Shown: piece after piece, positions 21,493 through 33,782 of the stretch
Numbering within the stretch: position 1 is the stretch's first letter
How the letters are laid out: each line of letters opens with the position of its first letter
Assembly (NCBI RefSeq): GCF_003265705.1
Contig: NW_020312817.1
Coordinates: forward strand, 54,674,194 to 54,738,193
Source of the DNA: Callorhinus ursinus
Taxonomy: Eukaryota > Chordata > Mammalia > Carnivora > Otariidae
DNA: 64,000 nucleotides
Direction: 5' to 3'
Made by a program: the position numbers and the translations under genes
The notes under the pieces: model-generated
Seen by the model: the letters and a program-made list of their open reading frames with translations, nothing else
Told to the model about the DNA's origin: nothing
Databases searched by the model: none

Positions 21493-22607
21493 AGTGGAAA
21501 TTGGAAAGTGTTCAGTTCTGCCTGCCACAGTCTAGGTAAAATGAAAGTGGGGAGTGTCTCTGTTGTAACTGTCCCAAAAAGCTATTTAGTGTGTGTACAA
21601 AGTTTTGTTTCTGAGAGCAGTTGAGATGCCATTTGTATGTGGAGAGAAGTGTTCGCAAGGCCGGGATAGACAGAGCTGAGAGAGGAAGTTGGCACAGCCC
21701 CTGCTGACTTCATCTCTCCTGCCAGTCTGAACTGATTTGTAAGGCTCTTTTGGTGCCAGGGATGGAGTGGGAAAGAGGAAGTAAATTCAAACAAAAGAAC
21801 GCCCTGAAGTGTCTGAAAAGAGGCTTTTAGCACCATTCTTTTAGTGCTCTCAAGCAGACTGAAGGTGCAAAAATTTAAAAAGCAGCCACAACCACTTTGG
21901 AGAACGGGATAGTGTATCCAACACAGTGATATTATCACATCTATTTGTTAGACAAAGGTCTTCATTGTATCATAAAATAAAACATGTTTCTCCTTCCAGT
22001 TCCTACTTTTCGATGAATCTTCAAAAATGAGCTTACAAAGGAACAGCCTGGAAACTTGGCAAAGGTTGTTTTTAGACAAACGCCTTCCAAAATATCTGAT
22101 TGAAAGGGTTTTCAGACTGTTTTCCTGGCACGCTGTACAATTTGCAAACAGTCTCTTTTTTTGGTCAGTTATGGGTGGGAAGAATTGATAAAAGTATTTG
22201 AAACTCATTTCTATCATTTATAGACAAATCTCTTTCAAGTTTGTTAATTTCCAGCATGGGTAGCAACTGAACATTCTTGCCATTAATTATGGAGTTCACA
22301 TCTGGACCCCCAAGTATCTTAAAGGGTCTAGTTCCAGGGTTATTACCTGCTCCTCCTCCCTCCCTCCCATTCAGGATACCTCATGGACACCTTCCAGTGT
22401 CTTGGTGAATTCTAGTGGCTAAACGTTTTATTTTTAGACTTTCATTAGATTCTCAGATTTCCTCAGAAATGAAACACTAAGTGACCTGAAGATGGAATTA
22501 ATTCTCCTCAGTAAAAATCTGGTCAAGACATTCTCCTTAGTCAAAAAATCCAGGGTCAGGTTGTAAGGCCAATTTCTCATGGGTGTAGAACTGCATAGCT
22601 TATCTCA
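21493..22607. other. Unassigned non-coding stretch
   Basis: The minus-strand frames of 118 and 89 residues show no signal peptide, domain or repeat I recognise. I do not call them genes. Confidence 0.45.
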
Positions 22608-23058
22608 AAAGGTTACATACCATATTATTCCATTTGTATAACATTCTCAAATGACAAAATTATATAGATGGGGAGTAGATCAGTGTTTGCCAGGGATTGG
22701 GTAAGGGAGGAAGGGTATGACTATAAGGGAATAGCATAGGGAATTTTTTTTTTTTTGATGATGGAACAGTTTTTTCTTAATAGTGGTAGTGTTTACACAA
22801 GTTTACACGTGGGGTAAAATGTCACAGGATTATTCAAGGACATACCCCCCCAAAAAAAGAGTCCATGCAAAAATAGGTGAAATTTGAGGAAGGTCTGTTA
22901 TTTGGTTCATTGTATGGTGCCAATGTTGATTTCTTGGTTTTGCTAATGTGCTATCAATATATAAGATGTCAGGAGAAGCTGGATGACGGATACACAGAAC
23001 CTCCCTGTACTATTTTTACAACTTCTTGTGAGTCTATAATTATTTAAAAATAAAAAGT
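22608..23058 (+). mobile_element. Old LINE-1 (L1M-type) 3' untranslated region
   Basis: Ordered landmarks include ATTCCATTTGTATAACATTC, GGGAGTAGATCAGTG, GATGATGGAACAG and a TTAAAAATAAAAAG end. Diverged, consistent with a pre-carnivoran insertion. Confidence 0.7.
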
Positions 23059-23187
23059 TAGATTCTAAAAAATCCACCCAAACTGTATGGCTTTATGGCA
23101 TCTAGCATGGCAGAGATTGGATGACCCATAGTAGGTTAAGACATAAATAAGATGAATTACTGAATGAACAGAAGATTTTTTCTTGCA

Positions 23188-23382
23188 GGGCGCCTGGGTG
23201 GCTCAGTTGTTAAGCGTCTGCCTTCGGCTCAGGTCATGATCCTGGGGTCCTGGGATCGAGCCCCATGTCCGCCTCCCTGCTCAGCGGAGGGCCTGCTTCT
23301 CCCTCTCCCTCTGCCTGCCACTCTGCCTACTTGTGCTCTCTCTCTATCTCTCTGTCAAATAAATAAATAAAATAAAATAAAA
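23188..23382 (+). mobile_element. CAN SINE, plus strand
   Basis: Flanked by AGATTTTTTCTTGCA on the left and the same with one extra T on the right. A 68-residue frame reads through it but is repeat sequence only. Confidence 0.95.
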
Positions 23383-24437
23383 AGATTTTTTTCTTGCATT
23401 ATATTAATGGAAGTTTAAAAGAATAATGATAATAGATGATTTTTTGAGTACCTAATATGTATCAGGAGTTGTGCAGGGCTCTACCTCCATTGTCTTAGTG
23501 ACTGAATCACAGCCCAAGGAGCATAACTATTCTCTAAGTAATGCACATTAGAGTGAATCCAACTGAACAAGGATCAGTGGATATTCCAGTCCTTGTGGCT
23601 TGACTTGGACCATACTATGAGTGTTTTTTTAAGATCTGTTTTCTGAACTGGAAGAGCCCAGTGTCTGCACAATTCACTAGATACTGTCACGGTGGCCACC
23701 AAAAAACATATAATGAGTTATGTTTTCCCCACAAGATATATTTGTCCATTTTGTCACATTCTTTCCATAAATAAATATTGTCAATCTTTAAAAATTTTGC
23801 CAATCTGAGAGATGACAATTGGTATTATTATATTGTTTCAATATTTCTTTCCACGGTTCCTAGGAAGTTTGACTATGCTTTCTTGTGTTATCTGACATTT
23901 CTGTTTCTTCTGTTAAATTGCCTAATTGTATCAATTTCCTTTTTCGAGAAAGAAGTTGTCCTTACTGATTTGTAGGCACTGTTTCTGAATGGGTAGTAAC
24001 TTTATGATGGTGCAGATATCTCCTCTTGGTTTATTGCTTTTCTTTGAAGTTTGTTTATGGTGCTGTTTGCCTTAGAGATGTTTTAAATTTGTGAGTCGTC
24101 AAATCAGTAACCTTTCCTTTCATGTTTTATATATCTTGTGTTTTGTTTAGAAAAACATTCTCTAAGTTTATAAAGTTATTATCTTAAACTTCTGATAACT
24201 TTTTAGTATTTAGATCTTTAACCCTGGTTTGTCTTGCACATAGTGTAAGAATCTAATTTTATACCTATTTCTCTGAATGGATAGCCATTTGTCCTGACAT
24301 CATTTATTGTTCAGTTCTTTCTTTGTCATATACTAAATTTGCATTTGGTTTCTGAAACTGTCTACTCTATTTCATTGTTTAGTATCATGCCAAAATCACC
24401 CTGTAAAATACTGTCATTTTTTATCCTGGATATATAT

Positions 24438-24634
24438 TTTTTTAAGATCTTATTTATTTATTTGACAGAGAACTAGAGCGAGAGCAAAAGTAGACAGAGT
24501 GGCAGGCAGAGGGAGAGGGAGAAGCAGACTCCCTGCTGAGCAGGGAGATGGATGTGGGGCTCGATCCCAGGACCCTGGGATCATGACCTGAGCCAAAGGC
24601 AGCCGCTTAACCAACAAAGCCACCCAGGTGCCCC
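24438..24634 (-). mobile_element. CAN SINE, minus strand, in old LINE-1
   Basis: Flanks ATCCTGGATATATATTT and ACCCTGGATATTTTT are a decayed duplication of the host LINE-1 sequence. Confidence 0.9.
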
Positions 24635-25052
24635 TACCCTGGATATTTTTTGTGCACTTGCTTTTCTATGTGAACTTTAGATTCAGTTTCTCAAGTTCCA
24701 TAAAAAACCCTGTTGGTACTCTGACTGGCATTTCTCTGAGTTTATAAATTAACTGTGAGAGAGTTGATATTTTACAAAATTTAGTCATCTCATTCATTTG
24801 GGAAATTTTTTTTTTAGTACTTCACTAAAATAGTTTTTTTTTAAAAATAAGATTTATGAAATAAAATAAAAAAATAAAAATGAAATAAGATTTATGTATC
24901 TCTTTATTTGGTTATTTCTAGGCATTTCATAGTTTTTGTTCCTCTGGGTATCTTAAAATTTCATTGCAATTTCTATAAGGTTTTTTTAGGGGGGATTGTG
25001 AAGCTATTGATTTTCTATATATTGATTTTGTAATTGGCTACTTACTGAATCT

Positions 25053-25250
25053 CCTTTTTTTTTAAAGATTTTATTTATTTATTTGAGAGAGAGAGAATGA
25101 GAGAGAGAGAGCACGAGAGGGAAGAGGGTCAGAGGGAGAAGCAGACTCCCCGCTGAGCAGGGAGCCCGATGCAGGACTTGATCCCGGGACTCCAGGATCA
25201 TGACCTGAGCTGAAGGCAGTCGCTTAACCAACTGAGCCACCCAGGCGTCC
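25053..25250 (-). mobile_element. CAN SINE, minus strand, in old LINE-1
   Basis: Perfect 13-bp duplication ACTTACTGAATCT on both sides (25040-25052, 25251-25263). The AATGAGAGAGAGAGAG subtype matches the copy at 8521. Confidence 0.95.
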
Positions 25251-25415
25251 ACTTACTGAATCTTCTTATTGATTCTCTGTGTTTTGGTTTATTTTCTTTG
25301 CTTTTTAAAAAACAGATAATCGTGTCATCTGACAATAATGAAAGTTTTATCTCTTTTCCTCCAATATTGAATTTTATTCACTTTTCTTACCTAATTGCAT
25401 TAACTAGAACCTCCA

Positions 25416-26460
25416 GAATAATGCTGGAGACATTATCAATTATCAAATATCAACCAAGAAGACAAAAATAACAAGTGTTGGCCAGGATGTGGAAAAAAGG
25501 GAACCCTGTGCACTGTAGATGGGAATATAAATTATTTCAATCACTGTGGAAAACAGTATGGAGGTTTCTCAAAAAATTAAATATAGAAATACCATATGAT
25601 CTAGTAATTCCACCACTGGGTATTTACCCAAAGAAAATAAAAATGCTAATTTGAAAAGATATATGCACCCCTATGCTTATTGCTATTTACAGTAGCAAAA
25701 ATATGGAAGTGATCCAAGTGTCCATTGATAAATGAATGGATAAGGAAGATGTGGTCTAGAACTGTGAGAGACTATGGACTATGGGAAACTGAGGGTTTCA
25801 TAGGGGAGGGGTTTAGGGGGATGGGTTAGCCCAGTGATGGGTATTAAGGAGGGCATGTATTGCATGGAGCACTAGGTGTTATACACAAACAATGAATCAT
25901 GGAACACTACATTCAAAACTAATGATGTAATGTATGGTGACTAACAAAAATATAATATAATAAAATAAAATAAAAAGAACTGGTCTATATATACAATGGA
26001 ATATTATTCAGCCATAGAAAAGAATGAGATCTTGCCATTTGCAACATGGATGGACTAGAGGGTATTATGTTAAATGCAATAAGTCAGACAGAGAAAGACA
26101 AATATCATATGATTTCACTTATATGTGAAATCTAAAAAACAAAACAAATGAACAAGAAACAAACAAAAACCAGACTCTTAAACATAGAGAACAAATTGGT
26201 GGTTGCCAGAGGGGAGGAGGGTGAAATAGATAAAGGAGATTAAGAGGTACAAACTTCCAGTTATAATATAAATAGGTCACATGGATGAAAAGTACAGCAT
26301 AGGGAATATAGTCAATAATGTAGTAGTATTTAGTGACAGATGGTGACTGTATTTATCATGGTGAGCACTGAGTAATGTATAGAATTGTTGAATCACTATA
26401 TTGTACACCTGAAACTAATATAACACTGTATGTTGATTATATTTCAATTAAAAAAACAAA
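25416..26460 (+). mobile_element. Old LINE-1 (L1MA-like) ORF2 end and 3' region, plus strand
   Basis: Contains the ORF2 C-terminal region (GTTGGCCAGGATGTGG, AAACAGTATGGAGGTTTCTC, AATGGAATATTATTCAGCC) and the complete 3' untranslated region ending in TTTCAATTAAAAAAAC. Frames are broken. A young LINE-1 tail splits it at 25765-25975. It abuts a minus-strand LINE-1 relic on the left, which may be the inverted 5' part of the same element. Confidence 0.8.
25765..25975 (+). mobile_element. Young LINE-1 3' tail inside the old LINE-1
   Basis: Begins TGAGAGACTATGGAC and ends in a (TAAAA)n tail. Flanked by AGAACTG at 25758-25764 and 25976-25982. It has the carnivoran 3' untranslated landmarks (GATGGGTATTAAGGAGGGC, GAGCACTAGGTGTTATAC). 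Confidence 0.9.
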
Positions 26461-27097
26461 AAATAAAGATGGTTAGATTAAAATAACTTATAAAGTGGTA
26501 GAACTTACCTTGAGTTAGAGGATGAATTCCAGTTATTTGATATTTACAAGAGACAACAAATGAAATGACACAGAAAGATTGAAAATAAAGGGATGGATAA
26601 AGTTATACCAGATAATTTATAACCCAAAAAAGATAGAAGAGACAATATAATTTCTAGGAAAGTAGATTCCAGTGTGAAAACCATTTTATGGTTAAAGAGG
26701 AATATAACATGTTGTTCAAAGATACAGTCCACTGGGAAGATAAAATTATGAACTAAAAAGAAATTATTATGAACCATGGTGACTACATATCATATTAATC
26801 TAATCTAATATTCATGCACTCTCCTGTTTCTCAGACCCTTGGTAGTTAGACGTGGCTGTGAACTAGTTCTGACCAGTGGGCTCTTAGCAGTGCCACTTTC
26901 AAGCTAAGCATTTAAAAACTGGTGTGCAACTTCCAATTCTTTCTTAAAAATTGTTTAAGGTTAACAGCTATGTTATTTAAGTTTATTTAGCCTTAACTAT
27001 ACATTTATAATTTATCTTTACTCACAACTGTTTTTTAAAACAATGCCTTCTCTTTTTTAGATTCATTTCCCATTTTAATATTGTATATATTCTGAGG
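26461..27097. other. Non-coding, with a small LTR-like scrap
   Basis: At about 26820-26935 a scrap (GTGGCTGTGAACTAGTTCTG, then GTGTGCAACTTCC) resembles a MaLR-type LTR. The rest is AT-rich and unassigned. Confidence 0.4.
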
Positions 27098-27636
27098 AAT
27101 TTGAGAAACAAGACAGAGGATCATAGGGAACGATAGGAAAAAAATGAAACAAGATGAAACCAGAGAGGGAGACAAACCATAAAACACTCTTAATCTCAGG
27201 AAACAAACTGAGGGTTGCGGGAGTGGTGGTGGGTGGGAAGGATGGGGGTGCTGGTTGATAGACATTGGAGAGGGTGTGTACTATGGTGAGCGCTGTGAAT
27301 TGTGTAAGACTGATGAATCACAGACCTGTACCTCTGAAACAAATAATACATTATATGTTAAAAAAAAAAGATAGTAGGAAGGGGAAAATGAAGGGGTGTG
27401 GGAATCGGAGAGGGAGACGAACCATGAGAGACTATGCACTCTGAGAAGCAAACTGAGGGTTCTAGAGGGGAGGGGGGTGGGGGGATGGGTTAGCCTGGTG
27501 ATGGGTATTAAGGAGGGCATGTTCTGCGTAGAGCACTGGGTGTTATACACGAACAGTAAATCATGGAACACTACATCAAAAACTGATGATGTAATGTATG
27601 GTGACAAAATAAAATTAATCAAAAAAATTTTTCTAA
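27098..27636 (+). mobile_element. Truncated LINE-1 3' untranslated region, plus strand
   Basis: About 540 bp of the carnivoran LINE-1 3' end, with the internal A run near 27361 that separates its two blocks. The opposing 95- and 113-residue frames across it are frames of this non-coding tail, not proteins; similar peptides recur wherever this tail occurs. Confidence 0.9.
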
Positions 27637-28157
27637 AAAAAAGTTTTGTTAAAATTCAAACTGTATTTATTTGCAATGCCTGAACTGAGATTCTGTGTAA
27701 CGTATGCAATGTTTTAAATTACAGTGTACTAAGTAAATATTAGAATTACAAAAAAATTATATATATTCATATAATTTGTTCAGAAAAGTTTTCTAAGTTT
27801 TAAAACATTTGAGTACTCATGTATCTGAAAATGTCTTTATTTTGCCCTGACATTTAAAAGGTAGTTGAATCTAGAGTAGAGTTTTTGGTTCATAATGGTA
27901 TTTCATAAGAACATTGAAGACATTGCTTCATTGTGTTCTAGATCCCAGTTGTAGAGGAGAAGCCTTATGCCAGGTGGATTCTTGTTCTTTTGAATGTAGC
28001 CTGTTCCCCAGCCCCCCAGTGATTGTTAAGAATTTTATCAATCTCTGGAGGTCAGAGATTTCTTCAGACATGCTGAAACTGTCCTTTTGTTTTCTTTATT
28101 CCACTTCCTTCTCTCTCTCCCTCCTTCCTTTATTTCTTCCTTCCCTTCATTCTGTTA
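27637..28157 (-). mobile_element. Probable old LINE-1 fragment, minus strand
   Basis: Resembles antisense sequence of ancient LINE-1s, for example GTAGAGTTTTTGGTTCATAA followed by CATTGCTTCATTGTGTTCTA. Weak, and no frame survives. Confidence 0.35.
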
Positions 28158-28172
28158 GCAACCCATTTCTTT

Positions 28173-28353
28173 TTTAAAAAGATTTATTTATTTATTTATT
28201 TGGTTGGGGGAGGGGCAGAGGGTGAGGGAGAGAGAGAATCTCAAGTAGACTCCGCAGGATGCAACGCAGGGTTTGATCTCATGACCCTGAAATCATGACC
28301 TGAGCTGAAATCAAGAGTCGGACACTTTACTGACTGAGCCACCCAGGCACCCC
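28173..28353 (-). mobile_element. CAN SINE, older subtype, minus strand
   Basis: Differs from most copies here: CTGAAATCAAGAGTCGGACAC before the head and no AACACAAGCAGGG block. Flanks AGCAACCCATTTCTT and AGCAATTCATTTCTA have decayed, consistent with greater age. Confidence 0.9.
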
Positions 28354-28368
28354 AGCAATTCATTTCTA

Positions 28369-29058
28369 TTGCATGTTTGACAACACTTTGTGACTTCATA
28401 TTTTTAGACAAGTGTATATAAATGAACAGAACTGATAGCTCAGATATGTTTTTCCAGTGCAAACAGAAATCCCTGTTCCCCTTGGCAATAACTGTAGTTC
28501 TGGTTGGAGGTGTTGGTGGTGGTTCTGGAGTGAAGAGCAGTTATGGGTCCTGGTAGGGTAGACTTTCCTTTAGAGTAACCAGTATTTTGTGTTCTGATGA
28601 AAGTTTGTTTCTTCCCTTGAGGTAGCCCAAAGTTACTGGGGAGATTACTTTGTCCCAGTCCCAGTATCTACTTTGAGAGTCCCCTGTATCAAAATTCCCA
28701 TATCGCAGAGCTGCATTTGAGGTTAAACTCTCCTGGGGCCCTCTACCAGGTCATGGACATAGTTCTTCTATTCTTTTGAATCAGTGATAAGCCTACCACC
28801 AATTCCTCCTTCTGCCCTTACTGCCTCTTTTCCTAGGGTTGTTTTAGAGCTCTTTATTGGAGGGCTTCTCACTTGTCTTTGTGGAATTGCAGATTCTTTA
28901 GATCTGTTTCCTCCTGCTTTTTCTAGGAAATTCTCAAAGTTCTGGTATGTTAGTGGAAACTCTTGGTTTTTCAGCTCTACTAAAATTTATTTATTTTTTA
29001 CACATTTTCTTTGTCAGTTCAGTGGAATTTAGAGAATGAGACCAGGTAAACACTTTTC
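28369..29058 (-). mobile_element. Probable old LINE-1 fragment, minus strand (part)
   Basis: The end of this stretch (GTTAGTGGAAACTCTTGG and the region to about 29055) resembles antisense ancient LINE-1. The part up to about 28760 is unassigned. Confidence 0.35.
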
Positions 29059-29075
29059 TCCAGGTAGTCATTTTA

Positions 29076-29274
29076 TTAATTTATTTTTTTAAAAATTTTA
29101 TTTATTTGAGAGATAGAATGAGATAGAGAGAGAGCACGAGAGGGGGGAGGGTCAGAAGGAGAAGCAGACTCCCCGCTGAGCAGGGAGCCCGACGTGGGGC
29201 TCCATCCCGGGACTCCAGGATCATGACTTGAGCCAAAGGCAGTCGCCCAACCGACTGAGCCACCCAGGTGCCCA
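29076..29274 (-). mobile_element. CAN SINE, minus strand
   Basis: Perfect 17-bp duplication TCCAGGTAGTCATTTTA at 29059-29075 and 29275-29291. Confidence 0.95.
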
Positions 29275-29617
29275 TCCAGGTAGTCATTTTAAACTTTCAT
29301 TTGATCTTCTTCTCTCAAATAAGTCTGCGACCATTTTTTTGGACAAGCCATCTCCAAGATATTTTGCTTTATAATAAAAGGTCAGGCAGCTAGTGCTCTA
29401 GAAGAAAACTAAGTTATTATCCCCCTTCTCACAATGAAAATGGCCTTATTGTCTAGAAAATAGAGAACAATATGAAAAGAAAAAATATAAGAAAATTTAA
29501 AAAAAAATCTAAAATTCCACCAACATACTCATGTTAACAATTTGATGTGAATAGTTTGGGTTTTTTATGTTTACATAGAAATGTACTTTTCTCCTTAAAA
29601 TGGGATTGTTGTCTTCA

Positions 29618-29840
29618 ATGTAGCTAATATTTATCATGCACTTTGTTGATATTTTAAATTAATTATTGTATTTTTACATTATTTTATTGAATTAATTTTC
29701 TCACACAATATTTCTAATAGACCTCGTACTTGGGATTATTATTAGTCCTTTTTTTACAGATGAGGAACTGATGCTCACTGAGGGTAAGTCCCTTGCCCAC
29801 ATTCATCTAACACTTGTAAGCACCACATTCTACTACCTAC
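29618..29840 (+). mobile_element. MIR SINE
   Basis: GTAGCTAATATTTATCATGC start, then GATTATTATTAGTCC, TTTTTACAGATGAGGAACTG and TTGCCCACATTCATC, in MIR order. Confidence 0.75.
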
Positions 29841-30004
29841 TGTATTTAAGATTTTATAACTTGATTTAGAAAACAAATCCATAGATTCCTTTTCATGTCA
29901 ATAACTATGCATGCTACAGCATTAATGATAATTGTTTCAGAATATTACATTTTATGTATATACTCCATCTTACCAGAATAAACAATCCTGCCTGTATTGC
30001 ATAC

Positions 30005-30130
30005 TACTTACCAATTTGTATTAAACACTTACCGTGAGCTGGGCATTTTTTGGGCACTGAGATAAGTAAGATGTGGTCTTTGACTGCATGGAATTTTAAT
30101 TCTAGTCTGGGACCTAGACAATTACAAATA
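30005..30130 (-). mobile_element. L2 LINE fragment, minus strand
   Basis: GTGAGCTGGGCATTTTTTGG, GGGCACTGAGATAAGTAAG and GGTCTTTGACTGCATGGAA match the antisense end of L2 elements. Short and diverged. Confidence 0.5.
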
Positions 30131-31074
30131 ATTACACCAGTGACTATTTAATTGCATATATGAGAGATCCAAGATCCTAGTTTATGTTCAGCATGGGAGC
30201 TGGTTTGGCCTGGGAGGCGTGAGAAGCCATGTCTGAGGAACTGACATAGCAGAGGAAAGCTTTACTATTGCTTGCTAGGGATTTGGTGGGCATTATGCCT
30301 CTACAGCTCAGTCTGTGCAATGGTGTTAAGTAGAATCCAAAGCAAGAAGCCTATGAGAACTATATTAACATAATGACATTCTTACTAAGAATCTCTGGGA
30401 TTAAGATCTCCTTGCTGTGCACAAATCATCTGAATGAATTAAACATGTAATTGAAAGCCTCATCGTGTGCTACTCGAATGCTTTGCTGTACCAGAAATAA
30501 AATGAAAATGAAATCATTTTCTCTTTCAAATAAATATTATATACTGTGGGCTTCACTGGCTCCATTAGCACTGTCCGATTGCACAGAGGCGATTATATTA
30601 TTTATAATACGTGTGGTAGTAAGAGGCTCCTTCAACTTAAGGCAGACGAGCACTGCAGGATCATTTCCCTCCTTACTGGCCCACACAGTATTTCTTGCTG
30701 CTTCTCTCTCCTAAAACCTATAGCTATTGGGTGTTTTTTGTGTTCTGTTTTTGTTTTGTTTTGAGACTCCAGAGAAGGGAGCCATTTTCAAAGGGTGTTC
30801 TTTTGCTCAATATTTTGAGCAGGTCAAAACTAGCATCATCATGAGACTAGAATATTTTGAGTGAGTCAAAGCTTATACCATCATGAGACTGGCATGAGAA
30901 TTTTTTGTTCTGGTTGGGTCATGATTTGTTTGCAGGTTACCTTCCTTGTATCAACTTAGACACCCAGGGTGTGTTGTCAGTAAGTGAAATGCCTGTGAGA
31001 TCAATCACTGACCCTGTAATAAGTTCATAAAGCTACATGGAGCTCCTTATCATCTTCTGCAATATGATAAAAAT
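30131..31074. other. Unassigned non-coding stretch
   Basis: No gene seen. Two overlapping plus-strand frames (72 and 87 residues) near 30.5 kb have no recognisable features. A short imperfect tandem (about 30820-30900) repeats a block with GTCAAA...CATCATGAGACT twice. Confidence 0.45.
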
Positions 31075-31255
31075 GGAAATAATAGTTACCATTCATTGAA
31101 CACTCCCAATATGTCATGGGCGTCACATACTTTTGTAATTTGTTAAGGAAGTTGGGGATCAATGATCTTAAATAATTTGCTCAATGTCACTCTATAAAAA
31201 GTAGAGCCAGGATTTGGAGCCAGATCTTTCTGACATCTGAACATGAGCTTTTTCT
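31075..31255 (+). mobile_element. MIR SINE
   Basis: AATAGTTACCATTCATTGAAC start, TTTGCTCAATGTCACTC, then GAGCCAGGATTTGGAGCC in order. Confidence 0.65.
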
Positions 31256-31289
31256 ATCTCTGGTGGTTTTAAAAGAAATGGCTGCAAAT

Positions 31290-32055
31290 GTTTTGACTCT
31301 TCAGATAAAGAGGTTGGGCCTCTGTCCTCTCCCTTTATTTTTTTTCCCTTCCTTTGAAAGATTTATTTATTTATTTGAGAAAGAGAGAGAGAGCAAGCAG
31401 GGGGAGGGGCAGAGGGAGAGAGAGAGTCCTGAAGCAGACTCCCCGCTGAGCCTGACATGGGGCTCAATCCCAAGGCCTTGAGATCATGACCCAAGCCCCC
31501 AAATCAAGAGTTGGCCACTTAACTGAGCCATCCAGGTGCCCCATGTCCTGTCCCTTTTGAATCTGGGTGAACATGTGACTGCTTCAACAAAAGGAATATG
31601 ATGAAAGTGATAGTATATGACTTTTGAAGTTGGATCACAGAAGGCCATGAACTTCTGCCTTGTTTGCTGGGACATTTGCTCCTAAACCAGTAGGTAAGAA
31701 GCCTACTATCCAGATGCCACCATGGTATGTGGAAGCCCAAAACACATGGAGTGGTCATATGTATTGGCATTTGGAGCATGGAAGCTAGAGTTGACAATTT
31801 CGGCTAAGCCCAGTCTTTGAGACATCCCAGTCCGGGTACTAGACATGAAATTGAATAAGCTCTAGATGATTCCAGCCTCTATCATTCAATTACCCCTAGG
31901 TATTTGAGTCTTTCTAGTTGAAGCCTAAATGCTATGGCACACAGGCATACTATCCTCATTATTTCTCATCTAAATTTCTGACCATAGCATCCTGAGCATA
32001 GTAAGAGCCTTATTGTTTTATATCACTAAACTTGCAGTGATTTCTTGTACAGTAG
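31290..32055 (+). mobile_element. MaLR-type LTR relic interrupted by a SINE
   Basis: After the SINE, the sequence follows an MLT1-like LTR: CTGGGTGAACATGTGACTGC, ATATGACTTTTGAAGTTGG, and an end block with ATCACTAAACTTGCAGTG. Diverged; ends unclear. Confidence 0.5.
31337..31543 (-). mobile_element. CAN SINE, older subtype, minus strand
   Basis: Shares the AAATCAAGAGTTGG block with the copy at 28173. Flanks TGTCCTCTCCCTTT and TGTCCTGTCCCTTT form a decayed duplication inside the LTR. Confidence 0.9.
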
Positions 32056-33707
32056 TATTTTGCAGAGTTGGAAGGGATCTTGGGTATTGACTAAACTGCC
32101 TTCTGCCTAATGACCAGAATCTCATCTATTTCTAATTGAGAGGTCATACACTGGTGATGAACGAGCTAGATCTGGCATTCAGAAGGGGTTTGTTTGGCTG
32201 AGAATTTTGAGTTTTAAAAATGATTAAATTTTACATGGAGTCCCGTATTTCCAGCTTCTCTGGGAAAACCAGATGATCTGGAAACACTAGGTAAGAAAAC
32301 AGTCCTATGTTTCTGAATAGCAGCTATCTCCTCCATGTGGGTCTTTGCTCTCCAGTGTTAGAGTGGTAGAGCACTCCTGATTGCTTACTGGCCCTCTCCC
32401 CCTTCTGCCTGCTTACCATAGGCAGATATATTTGTAGACCTGAGAAATAGATGATCCTATAGCTTGTTTTTGAGTATTAAAAGGTGATTAAGAATTCTTG
32501 TTTCTTTTGCTTTTATCTTCTGAAATTCAAGTTCAGCTTTGCATTACTGTAATCTATTTTGCATGTATAGTAATTATAGTGATGACTGGAATACCTTTTA
32601 ATGCTATGAAATGGTTCAGCTTAAGATGAGCGTTAAATCCCAAATCTTGTATTTAAGCATCCATCTGTCATGATAAAGAAAGATGGAAGAGAATTCAATT
32701 AACTTTAGTTAGGGGAAAAGATCGCTATCTTGCACTTAGTTTTGAAACAGAAGGCTGTACTTCAATTGTAGACTTAGTGTTCACTCTATTCAGGACTTAT
32801 GAATGGATTTGTTCTGGGGGAAGACCTTTTTTTTTTTTACCAGAGTCCTTTCTGGAAAAGAATTTAGATTTTGGCATAGATCCATTGCATTGTGGTTCCT
32901 GAGTTGAAACCCGGCTCTTTTGTGCAGCCATGCTAAATCATTTGATCTAGGAGAGCCATCAGTGAAAGTAGCTGCTATTTACTTTGCTAGGGTTAGTAGA
33001 ATATTAATATGACTGCTTGCCAAGTGTCTAAAGGGGTAAAAAGAAAGAGAAGAAGAAATTTCATATTTCTGAAAACTTAAAATTCAGACCAGAGCAGAAT
33101 AACCCACATCTATTTTCATTGGCAGTATGCAGAAGGGAATGTCTTAAGTTTTTTCACTCAGATTTCAGGGATAAATAACATAGGAAATGATTACCAAAGA
33201 AAGTTGTGGAAACTCTTCCTCCGAAGATGTCATTACAACTTTGGAGTGGGGCAGTGGTCAGAGATAGCGAAGGCCAGTGAAAACTTGATGACCTTTTAAA
33301 ATCTTCATTAGAGCTTTAATAGCTGCTGTATACTTTGGTCAGTGGCCATAGACCCATAGCAGAAGGCTTTAACAAAATTGGCTTGGAATTGGGTGTGTAT
33401 TTGATGGTCATTACTTATTACAGCTGATTGGTGTTTACTCTTAGAATTGTGTTCTTGTGAGGCTAATGCAATCTTGAACACCTATCCATGGCTTCAGATT
33501 ATTTCTTTGTCCCTCTTCAGCATTATGTAAATTACAAAGAGGACTTTCCACCTCGTAGACAAAATGCCATACAGGCATGGTATGGTTTTGGCTTCTAATT
33601 TTTCTATTAGGTTTCAAATTTTCAGAGAATTGTTAAAGTCACTATGTGGATACTTGCTGAGAGGGTCTCCACCAAGGGGCTCTGGATGCTGATTATAATC
33701 ATGCTTT
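32056..33707. other. Long unassigned non-coding stretch
   Basis: About 1.65 kb with no repeat I recognise and no open frame long enough to be listed. Being free of young insertions it is a reasonable place to look for a conserved element, but nothing in the sequence itself shows one. Confidence 0.5.
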
Positions 33708-33720
33708 GGTCATTTTTTTT

Positions 33721-33777
33721 TAAATTTTTTTATTGTTATGTTAATCACCATATATTACATCATTAGTTTTTGATGTG
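33721..33777 (-). mobile_element. Extremely short LINE-1 3' tail, minus strand
   Basis: Only about 57 bp of LINE-1 3' end (TTGTTATGTTAATCACCATA onward), flanked by GGTCATTTTTTT on both sides. It landed beside the SINE that follows. Confidence 0.85.
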
Positions 33778-33782
33778 GTCAT

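Larger units (their letters stand above)
23764..25415 (-). mobile_element. Old LINE-1 ORF2 relic, minus strand, with two SINEs
   Basis: On the minus strand this follows the LINE-1 ORF2 from the reverse-transcriptase part to near the C-terminus. Landmarks are the GCCAATCTGAGAGATG stretch, the GGCTACTTACTGAATCT stretch and the degraded sequence around GTGTCATCTGACAATAATG, where the catalytic motif normally lies. All frames are broken. It ends exactly where a plus-strand LINE-1 begins. Confidence 0.75.
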
